From Fistularia commersonii (Eukaryota; Chordata; Actinopteri; Syngnathiformes; Fistulariidae): DNA of 64,000 nucleotides. The translations under genes were made by a program, and so were the position numbers. Under the pieces are notes generated by a model, which was given only the letters and a program-made list of their open reading frames with translations, was not told the DNA's origin and made no database searches. Position 1 is the stretch's first letter. Each line of letters starts with the position of its first letter. The stretch spans positions 29,085,758 through 29,149,757 of the forward strand of contig JBBMNZ010000001.1 in the NCBI GenBank assembly GCA_037954325.1, given 5' to 3'. Shown one piece after another: positions 46,945 through 57,558 of the stretch.

Positions 46945-47010
46945 GGCCGCTGTGAGAAACTAATTTCCCCTATGGGGATCAATGTTTATCTTGTTTATCT
47001 ATCTCTGTTT
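46945..47010 (+). repeat. Retroposon 3' tail (AATTTCCCCTATGGGG type)
   Basis: GGCCGCTGTGAGAAACTAAT, TTCCCCTATGGGGATCAATG, then TTTATCTTGTTTATCTATC. Same family as 54010-54066 (GCTGCTGTGACC...AATTTCCCCTATGGAGG). Confidence 0.6.
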
Positions 47011-47185
47011 TTCCTACCTGAGGCTATCACATCTTAATTCCTCTTCCCTCAGCCGCAGGGAATCTTCAAATCTTTGTACTTAAGACCTTAAAACACATGA
47101 TAGCCTTAACCTTGACAATTAATATTTTATTGTATTTCTTATTCTCCCTCCTTCCTACTATTATGTATTACTGTTATGTTTTCGC

Positions 47186-47250
47186 TTGAAACTCTGGCAC
47201 AACCATTTCCTTCGGGAAAAATAAAGTTGATCTCATCTCATCTTGTCTTA
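47186..47250 (+). repeat. Retroposon 3' tail with (ATCTC)n end
   Basis: AAACTCTGGCACAACCATTT, CCTTCGGGAAAAATAAAGT, then ATCTCATCTCATC. Plus-strand partner of the copy at 1738-1812. Confidence 0.6.
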
Positions 47251-47769
47251 AATGTATTGGGGGTCAAACCCACGACCTTGCCCTTATTAGCACCATATCC
47301 AGATCATAACACAGTTGTCTTACTACACTTTGAATTAGACCTGGGCGTTTTACAGCCTTCGGGCCACATATTGCGTTTTTATCCCGCCTGCCAAACTGTT
47401 TTCTTTTAATATTTTAATAAGTATTCTCAATCAAGAATGTTGGTGCATATATATGATCATGAATAATTTTAAAGTTGAAATAAAATGCCAAAAAATGACA
47501 GTATTTAAATTGCAATTTTCATTTTGTTCAATTTGCATGATACCTAGTTGGCCAGTGCATAAAAATTAAATAAGAAATATGGCCCGCCAGCCAAAATAAT
47601 TGCCTCCCCCTGCTTTACATGAATGTTTTACGTTAGTCGCTCGCACACTGACGCGTTCAACCCCTTAACTTCAGAACAAAAGGTACATCCGAGCGCTCAC
47701 CTAAAAACCTCCGGGTACGACACATACAGTGGAACAATGTAGAGCAAGTTTGAGCTGCACTTTATAAAA

Positions 47770-47925
47770 AATATATTCCCAGTTGCCAAGCATTCCATGA
47801 TCAAGCACTTGGCGACAGTGGCGGGGAAAAACCTCAGACAGATCCCGGCTCGTTGTGGGTGGCCTTCCGTCTCGGTCAGAGAAAGCAAGAGCGTGATGGA
47901 GACCGAGGGTGTAAGAGGGATGGGT
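47770..47925 (+). repeat. Probable teleost interspersed repeat
   Basis: Contains TTGGCGACAGTGGCGGGGAA, AAACCTCAGACAGATCCCGG and GGGTGGCCTTCCGTCTCGGT, a word order I recall from a common fish repeat. Not compared with a database. Confidence 0.4.
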
Positions 47926-48599
47926 AAGACTGGCACAAATGATCCATTTTGTAATTGTAACAGAAACACTGACAGTTACATGGTAGGAAGTGATGATACA
48001 ATTATAGCTTTAATATTCCATCAAACAAATAATAAATGAGAGCCCAGGAACCCAGGCGCAGAGATGAGGGGACACAAGATCACACGAAACAGGGTAAATT
48101 TGCCTTGAAATGATTTTTAAAGCACGTATAAAAGTTTTCTTCTTCAATTGTTGATTTCAATGTCAGTCTTTTCAGCTCAAAATTTTCTGCCGTTCACAAG
48201 TATTTAGGTTATGAGGGTGTTTTGGAAGTGATTTTCATTCTAATATTTCTTATTGTTCATTTTTGAGCCAATTCACTCACAGCTTTCCCTGTGATGTTCA
48301 AAGGAGTTGTAAACAGAAAAAAAAATTTAATATTCATTTCTTTTTTTTACCTCGTCACCTGAGAAAAATGCTTTCAACTATCTGCAGCAATAAGAATACT
48401 GTCTTAATGCACACTAATATATTAACTTTCAAATCTTGTTACTTTTATTATTATTTTAAATACATTTTTCAGAAAACTGCCAAAAATCATCGGACATACG
48501 AAGAGGAATGACTGGTGAAGGGTCTTTGAAAATGACTCCTGTTGTTAAAATCATCCTCAGACAGAGTAGGGCGGGAAGGACACACAGAAAGAAATTTTA

Positions 48600-50553
48600 A
48601 CCATCTCAATATAAATTTTATTTGCAGGACGTACGCAAAAGCCACACAATATCATTAGCTTCACATTACAACGCAGACTCACACCCAGGAACCGATCTTT
48701 CGCGTTTCTATTGAAATTAAGTTTCTCAAATCATCCAAACACAAAAAAACAACATAAATTAGAAAAAGGAATTTAGATTATCCACACATACTGCAGTAGA
48801 TTGCACAGGGACGAGGGTGTATCTCAGCTCATTCTTGCCGTGTGCCCAGAGCAGGCGCAAAGGAATCAACCGAACGATTCAAAACAGATAGAAAATAGAT
48901 CGATCGTGTGCAGTTTGCTGCCATTCCAGCGTGCTACTGAAGACGACCAAAACCAACTCTGACTCGAACGGAAAGGACTACAGACAGAGTAAACCAGGAC
49001 TCACATGTAAATAGTTTCCGCAATTTGGAGGCTGGCAAGAAAGCGGCAGGGTCGACTTGTCAGCAGGTCTGTGAGCTAAAAAGCTAAAAGCTTAAAACCA
49101 ACTACGACTACTGGCGCTTCATTTTCTGAGAACTTTGCAATTGTTGAGCTCTAAATAAAAATCCCTTATTTCCGCATCAAAACTTTCAAGGGTTTTGAAA
49201 CTGGACTTTGTGCGGTAGGCGGGTTGCCACAAAACAAAACAGTGGACAAAAATGTTCAATGACTATACAACTGCCACATCTGGAATCATCAAGCTAGCAG
49301 TTGGCAAGGTAGTAGCGGGCGGACGCGCACCTAAAGCAGTTTTTCAGGACTTTCCAAGATTTTCTCACCAAAATGGTACGTTCAAGAGTTGTATTGCTTT
49401 GTCCATAAATTGTCGATTTGTCGTTACTAGAACAATCGTGAAACTATTGGAGTCTGATCTTGAGTGAGATCCGAGTATATGTGAACCACGGATTGTGGTC
49501 CTGAAACTGTAGCCTGGGGGGGGGGGGGGCAGCAACCTAAGGTAACAATCCTCGATTAGTGCAACCGCAGCTTTTGAAGCATCGTTTTAAAAACCCCTTC
49601 TGACACGTGAGCTCAGGGACCAGATGACAACGTGATGAACACAATGTGGGGGGGGGGGGGGGGGGGGGGGCATTTTTCCCTTGGTTGTGAGTTCAAGAAA
49701 CACAAGGTATTACTAAGTTCCTCCACTGAAGTTGTTAATAATACATTGCGTCTTTGTCTCTTAAACAACAAATTCACCCAAGTATCACTCCTAAATAAAA
49801 ATGTATATGCTTGATAAGAAGTGCAGTTTGATGGTAAACAAAAATTAAGAAAAATAATAAAACCTTCTCAAACCTCTTCCCAAGCCAAAGGAGGCACAAC
49901 ATCACTTTTTTGTCAACAGGTACATGAAGACGGTCTTCATATTTCTAACCTCTACACGGATCCATTAACTGATTAGGAAACCATTTTTATCAATAGTAGA
50001 GTATCAATTGCTATTTTTTCCTCCACGTTTCCTTGAATGTCTCGCTCATTTTTGGTGTTGACTTGCAAAATGTCTACTCTATTTCTTCCCTCCAGACTTC
50101 TCGCTCTGCTGTCACTTAACGCTTTCATTTCCATCACTGGCCACCAGGGGGCGCACTGAGCAGCCCCTGCCTGGGATTTGATTGGTTTTCTTTTCTGTAA
50201 TCGATGATTTAATTCACGTAACTAGAAAACACATGTCTGGAAGAGCTTTCTGTAACAAGATGCAGCAACTTCCATCCGAAAATTCTACAGCGGCGCTCCG
50301 GGCGCGTCTTCCCTTTATGGCCCCGCCAACATTGCCGAATAGTTTGGCTTCGGTGAGAAACATTGACAGGATGCGCACCTTCTTTCCAGTCCTACAAGCC
50401 AAAGCTGTGTATACGTGTGTGTGTGTGTGTGCGCCGCAAAATCAACTCAAAGTGTACGCAAAGACAAACGTGATCTTTACTCTCATATTAAAGAAAACAC
50501 ACCTTCGAATACAGTGAATGTTAAATGATTAGGATCGACCAGGCGACGAGAGA

Positions 50554-50602
<49 letters not shown>

Positions 50603-50908
50603 AGTACGAGGGCATCCAGCGTGCCTGTGCTCTGTGAGAATCAGTGAAGGGGCTGTTATTTGTGTCAGAGTGGACATCGACCGCCCCGCTGTGTGACACG
50701 AATTGGGAAAAGGCCAATGAAGAGTGGCCGGCTAGGCCGGGGTTTTCTGCTTTCTTTTCTTTTCTTTTGGGTTTTTGCCTCGCCTCCCCTCCCCCCCTCG
50801 CCACCGCCAACGCCCGTCTAATAATCGGATCGCTCCGAACGCGTTCATCTTTGCCTCGGCGAACCTTCTCCTCTCTTTCCTTTCTCCCGTCGACACTCTT
50901 CGTCGACT
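48600..50908 (-). other. tmem87a: Putative tmem87a 3' UTR
   Basis: From the tmem87a stop to the first minus-strand AATAAA (48622-48617, plus TTTATT), about 2.3 kb. It includes a (TG)n array at 50555-50597 and a 23-base G run at 49648-49670. No competing gene is visible. The end is inferred from the signal only. Confidence 0.5.
48617..48622 (-). terminator. tmem87a: Candidate tmem87a polyadenylation signal AATAAA
   Basis: First canonical AATAAA on the minus strand after the tmem87a stop codon. Confidence 0.45.
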
Positions 50909-50950
50909 CTACTCCATTTTGGATCTCTCCATCTTGGTTTTCAGGATTTC
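50909..50950 (-). CDS. tmem87a: tmem87a exon q (last; stop)
   Basis: Acceptor after TTCTTCCCAG. Encodes EILKTKMERSKME and stop TAG (50911-50909). The ERSKME end is that of human TMEM87A. Confidence 0.93.
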   Translation of the reverse strand, partial: EILKTKMERSKME

Positions 50951-53900
50951 CTGGGAAGAAAAAAGGCAGCAGGCCTTAACGTGTGTGCATTGTTGTTACC
51001 TTTAAATGTATTTATTTTTTAAATCCAGGAAAGAGACCCCTTACCTCCTCCTCGTCTAGCATTGCAGGGAGAGCTCTGTGGAGACAATGGAGAGAAGGTG
51101 AGAGGAGGAACCATGCACACACACTTTCTCTGGCTCTTCTGTATAGAAGCTTACGGCTCCACAGGTTTACATCTTTTCTTAACAAGTCAAATGTTTAGTA
51201 AACTATCTTTTGCCTTTTAAATATCTTCTAGCAACTGTATATCCTGAAATGGAAGTCAAAAAGCTAAACTGCCAAAACCCCGCAAGGCATTTTCTTTAAA
51301 AATTGGATAAAAAAAAATGGAAATTCACTAGAAAAATAAAACACCAAATCAGAAGAAAGAACCTGCTAAGAAATAAAAGTAGCAGAAAATCAGTTTCTAT
51401 ATGTTTGGTGGGGGACATCTGATTTGAAGCGGATGTCTTCCAGGATATGATTGAAGAGAGAACGCCTTCTTCCCCTCCGTACGGCCTCGCCGCATCACGC
51501 CACATCACGCCGCATCCACAAATAGCTCACAGGAACACGAGCTCCATTTACTTCGGCGGCGACCCGGCGACCCTGGGCTCCGGAGGGCACCCAGCTTCTC
51601 CCCGCTAATCTGAATCCCCTGTTGTCTCCACCCGGTTCACATCAGCCAGCCGCTTCCCGTCCGATCGCGGCGTCGGATCTCCGCGCCGGACGAGACCATT
51701 CCAGACAAGTGGAAGGAGAGACGCGTCCTGCTCCCGCCGTCCTTCACCCCGAAAACTACCAGCTACGTGCAACACGCTAACAAACTCCAGCCTGACATGT
51801 ATTGACATCACTTTCCCCATAACGGCGTGACGTTAAGCAGGTTGTTATTTCCAAGGCAGCGTGCCGGAGTATCCAAAAAACCTATTCCAGAAGATGAAGC
51901 TCTGCTTTCGCAGAGTATTTGATCCCTCAGGACCCCGGCTTCCACCGAGGCCGCGGTGCTGATAGCATCGGTAATAACAGCTCTGACGACGACAAGAACA
52001 TTTCCACAAAAACTTCAAACTCGGCAGCTGCTTGTTGCAGACGACGGGCGAAGCCGCCTTTCGGATCCACTCCCCGTTCTTTGCTCAGGGATTTCAAGCC
52101 TGATTGTTGTTGCTGTTGTTGCCATGGTTATAAAAAACGGGAGGTCATTTGTCCCAGTCGGGCCGATGGCATTTGTGTCTTTAGGAGAAGCGGGCCAAAG
52201 TAAACAATGAGATTTTTTTTTTCTGCAGTTGCTCATCGTTCCCATGGTTACCAGGAACCTGACTCAACGTCACTGGCAACGCGGTCCGATTCAGAAACGC
52301 TTTCCACATTTGAAATTAAAATTCAACCTATGGAGGAGCGTTAGCAAACGCGTGGCTTGGGACAAATAACGGAATAAAAACGGATTCTCCTTTCAAAGAA
52401 ACTTGAGTTGAATGGGAAATGTTAAAAGATGTTTTTGTTCATTAAAAGCGTGAAGATTTAAATGAGATAAGCTTTACTTACACATCCGCGACCGTCGTGG
52501 GAATGTTCTCCTCTACCCATTTCAGATCTTCATCCTGGATTGAAAATGACGACAACGGGATTCTAACATGCGAGGAAGTGAAGGCGAGATGAAAAGGACA
52601 GGACGGAGGGGGACTCGCCTCTTTGCTCAAGAGTTTCTGGGAGCTGTTGGCGTCGGGCTTGGACCCCCTCATCTTCATGCCCTCTTTAAGAAACAATAAA
52701 TGGAGAATTTGATTTCAACCTTGTGGCGTCCACATACACGACTTCCACCGGGCTGTTTAGGTTCACGTCTTTTACAAGATTTACTCCAAAGCGTTGGCTC
52801 TCATTGAGTCATTTCAAGATTTTCAAGATTTTCCAGTTCCGGGGAGGGGCAGAAAATCAATTGAAGGTATTTCAATATTTTCGGATTATTTTAGGCTCCG
52901 AAGGTAATTCTTTGCTGCAAGTTCTCCGCGTTTTTGTTGTTGTTTTGCACGTATATCGTGTTCACCTTCTGCCGCTTCTATTCAATTTCATACTTTTACA
53001 CGAATAACTTTGTTTAAATGTAGACTCCTTTAATTTTCACTAGAAAAAAAAAATGAATAAAACACAATATCTGTACATGGATACATGAACGTGTATAAAA
53101 GAAAATTCTAACACGTTGTTAAACACTTCCAGCAATGAAATAACTGCCTCAGTCAAAAATTGTGGAAAGAACAATGTGCTCCGTGAGCAGAGGACGTCTC
53201 CCTGAAACAGCTTGTTTTCTTCTCTGGTGAAAAGGTCCGTTCCAGGCCGAGGGGAACGAAGGCGGCCGTGGAAACGTCCGTCCCCGGGCCGGAGAGTGTC
53301 CGGCCCGCGGCAACGAGCCGATGCGACAAACAGGACGTGCTCGTGACGCTCGCCTCGCCGTTTGAAATCATTTTCCTCCCATTCCGTCGGACTCTCGGAG
53401 CCAGGCTGCTCTCGTTCGGTCTTCCGGTTCAAAGACGCCCCATCTAACTCTTTCCCCCGTCCCTATTCCAATTCTGAGCACGTCGGGAGCGCGGGTGAAC
53501 GGGAAGCACTTGGATCAACGCGGGTCGGGCATCTCACCGAAAGCCTCGTTCAGCATGGGCTCCTTGGCCTCCTCCTCCTCCTCGTCGTCCTCATCAATCA
53601 GAGGCGAGTGGGAGAACCTGAGTGCAAAACACAGCAGGATTCTAATCACGCACGGGTTCAGAGGTTCGGGGAGGACACAGCTTCTCGTCTCCTGATCTTC
53701 TCACTGAGCCTTTACCATCTCCTCTACTAATGCCGTTACTCAATAAAAAGTGTAGCAAATATTGAGCTACTTGGCATGACCAGTACTCTACCAGTTACCC
53801 ATCAAATTGATACCTGCTGTCAAAAAGCCGATCGGTTTGTTTTACCTTTGTTCCCAGCTGGACCTAAAGGTTATTTAGATATGAATACATAGTGAGTGTT

Positions 53901-54464
53901 GTCTTTATTGGTGGATTTTTTTTGTCTGGCTATATCCTGTCTTCTGCCTTTCTATCTATACTCATATTTATATTCATATTTATCTCATTTTTTTGAGATT
54001 TTAACTGTTATGCTGCTGTGACCAAGGAATTTCCCCTATGGAGGATCGATAAAGTTTATCTTAAGTGTCTTATGTGTACATACTGTGGGTCTGTGCTGTG
54101 CACGTATGGCAGGATACATAACAAAAAGATACTCATTTAAATAAAGAGCCACTGGAAATGGGAAGTGACCACGCGTGTGGGATAATCTCGCTGTCCGTCT
54201 GCGCTTTTCTATCATTTTGTCATCTTCGTGTCTGATGTGACCTTCCATGTTTCTTATTGCTTTTTGTTTTCCGGACAAACTCGGACCTCTGGCTGTTGGC
54301 TGAAGGTCGCAGTAACACCATGATGACCAGCAGGATGGTGGAGAACAGAAGACGCCAGAAGGCATCGTCCACCCACAGGTCCCTCCAGCCCTGCCGCGGA
54401 AAGTAAAGGATTACCACACTGCAGCCGACGTTATTGGAACCGAAGGGTTTTTTTCCTCTCTGAA

Positions 54465-54509
<45 letters not shown>

Positions 54510-55639
54510 CAGAGTGTCCCGCTGACAGAACCAGCGGCAACGCAATACAACGATTAATCAGGAAGATGAAAACCAACAGACCGTCTGGCAGTCAACCAGC
54601 TGGAAGACCTTGGTGGTCCAGATGATGAAGATGATGGACGCTGCGGACAAAAGGGAGAGGAAAAAAAAAAGTAAATAAAACCACCCGGGTCGTTCTGAAG
54701 ATCTGCTCGGGAAATCTCCGCCAAAACCTCCTGGCTTCAGGAGCGGGCCAGAGTTTTCCCGCGCCCAAATGGGGAAGACGAGTCAAGAGCCAAAGCTGAC
54801 AAGCCTCGACCACCGTTGCACCTTTTCTTCGTTGCCACGGTGACCACAGTTCAAGATCCAATAGCACGGAAGCTTAGCTTAGAATGAACCGAAGAATAGG
54901 CCTAAACCAGGGGTCGGCAACCCGCGGCTCCTCTTCCATCTTTACACCGCGGCTCCGAGCGGCTCGGGAAAAGAAATTAGAAATATTTAATTGAAGTTTA
55001 TTTCATTTGTGTTAATTCCTTTTTTTAACTTTTAGTTCTAAGTTGGAAGATTACTGTGATCTTGAAATATTATATAAAATCATATTTATTATTTTTCGCC
55101 GCTCAAAATAACGTCACACTCACGGGTAAAGTCCCGATGTGCAGACGCTGTGCGCAGAAGTTCAGGAGCAGAAGTCCCATAAACCAGGTAAAAGAAATAT
55201 TTATGAAAATATTTTGCAAATATTTATTTTTTATCGTTTACTGACACAGTGATTTTTTCCCAATTTATTTTTGAAATTCAGGTCAAGGCTCCGCTACACG
55301 CTCTGAAAGCCCAAAGCTCAAAATGAGTTCATTACATAAATAAAATTGAATTTTCTCCGTAACACTTTGTGAATTTCAGAAGCAACACACTACACACTTG
55401 TTTATACAAAGTGTAAGGTAATAAAAAGCAATATATACAGTGGTGCTTTTATTTTAGACGTCAAAAAGTAATTGCGGCTCCCAGTGTTTTCTTTTCCGAG
55501 GAAGCCGGGTCCAAATGTCTCTTTGGGTGTTAAGGGTTGCCGACCCCTGGTCTGTACAAATGTCACTGTATAAGTGTAATTATGAAATGCATTTCCAGTA
55601 GTTTTTTAGTCAGTTCCTTTTGTAATCACACCGTGCTAC

Positions 55640-55677
<38 letters not shown>

Positions 55678-57514
55678 CGACGACAGAGAAGATGAGCGTG
55701 TTGGTGAAGTGCTGGTACAAGGAGAGCTTCACCACGTTCCTCCGTAGCTTCAGGAGGCGAGTGGTTTGAGACAGACTGATGAAGATGTGGGCGGCAGATA
55801 AGGAGAACGTGCACGTGGACTACAGATGAATGCGATGACGGCGACATGTTTTCCTCCAGCTGGATAAAGGATATCCACCACATGACACAGGAGTCGATGA
55901 GGGAGAGGCTGAGATTGGCCACCAGGGCCACCGTCCCGTAGAACCCCTGCAGAACGGAGAAGACTTTGGTTATTATTGAGGGAGACTTGATGCCCGAACA
56001 GCGGCGCCGGCCAGCTGGCGTGGAATCCTCGGACGACGCGACCCTGACCGACGACCGGCAGGACCCTGAGCAGAGGAGGCGACCACAGAGACGCAGAACG
56101 CCGCGTTGGAAAATAAAGAGGATTTTCTTTTAGTTTGTTTGTGTTTTGTCGTCTAACGATGACATCACGGCGATGGTGTTACAGTCAAATAAAACGTGTC
56201 CAACTCTAATGTGGCTCGACTATATATTTACCACAACCCCCGAAAACCCGCCGGCGTCCTTTTCCCGCTCTGACACGCAGACGCCGTGCGCCGAGGTTCA
56301 CCAGCAAAACAACACATTAATCGGATAAATTAACATATGAATGGGCTATTAGTTGGTCAATATATATTTCACATTGTTCAGTGACATTTTATCCAGGTTG
56401 ACGGCTGACTGCACGCTCCAGGACTCACCATGATGAGGACGATGATGATGACAGCGCACGTGACGCATATTTGGTTTACAGGTGAGTAACTACAGCCTGG
56501 CTTAGATTTCCTAAATACAAGAACGACTCAAATAGACTGAGTTTTCCTCCAACCCTTGGAGTTCACAACGTTCTTGTTGCGCAGAGAAATAAAAAGTTGC
56601 ATCCACTGTCGCAGTTGGATTCCAGAATTGCAACCCGCTGTAACGATTGTATTTATCGCATCAAGATTTAAACAAACGAGACAAAAAAGGCATCCTCATT
56701 TTACTCCTCAAAAGGGTTTTGTGGCGCCCGGTGTTTTCTATACTTGAGGAATTGTCTCTTTTGAGTGTTTCAGGTCGCCGACATCTGACCTCATTCCTCT
56801 GTCCTTCAAACCCACATTCTCCCACACATTTCCTTCTTCGCCGTTCCATGAAAGTAGGAGCCGGTGGGGGCGGCGGGCGCTGCCAGCCTCTGACGGCTGA
56901 GGTGGTAGAACGCGTGTGAAGACGACCAAACAAATGACCTCGGCGGCAGCGGGTCACCTGAGATAAACTCCTGAACAAAACCTCCGTCCTTCGCACCGCC
57001 TCGCTTATCTTCTTTGTTTTGCACCTTCGTGTTCCTTTGACTTTCTCGACTGAGCGTCTCCTGCTGCTTTCGGAAAAGGGGATAAACTAAAAAAAAAGTC
57101 ACTCAAATTTGTCATCCTTTATCGTTTTCACTTTCGTGCCTCTGAGGGACGGGATCCCGACGCAGCCCCCCCCCCCCCCCGTCGCTCGCGCCGTGTCGTC
57201 ACCTCGGCTCAAATCAAACTTACTCACGAGTGCCTCGAGAGCCTCGAGAGCCGCGCCGGCCGCCGTTTTTATGTAAAAATGGCAACGCGCTATCAGCTTC
57301 AATCAGCCGGCGGAGGCTGTGGGAGATAAAGTCCCATCTGGACGAGTGGAAATGTGAGGGGGTTCGTGTTTCCGCCTGGAAGAGGCTCATCGCCGCTGAC
57401 AGGAAGTGATGAATTAGGGTTTGGGAAGGGAAAACAAATGTAAATAAATCTCTTCTTAATATTGTTGACTGCGCTCCTTTTCCAGGGCGGAGTGGCTCTT
57501 TTTACCGACTCCAT

Positions 57515-57558
<44 letters not shown>

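Larger units (their letters stand above)
46700..48600. other. Spacer between vps39 promoter and tmem87a 3' end
   Basis: Holds retroposon tails at 46945-47010 and 47186-47250 and a probable interspersed repeat at 47770-47925. The rest is AT-rich, and I see no exon in it. Confidence 0.6.

Noticed and set aside
52535..52620. GT donor at GCGA/GTCCCC for tmem87a exon n
   Set aside because: It would end in phase 1, and the next codon in exon o becomes a stop (TGA).
55784..55946. Reading tmem87a exons i and j with a GT-AG intron or as one retained exon
   Set aside because: The frame of WWIS continuing into FIQLEEN loses the conserved motif and reads the next exon out of frame; only the AT-AC borders fit.
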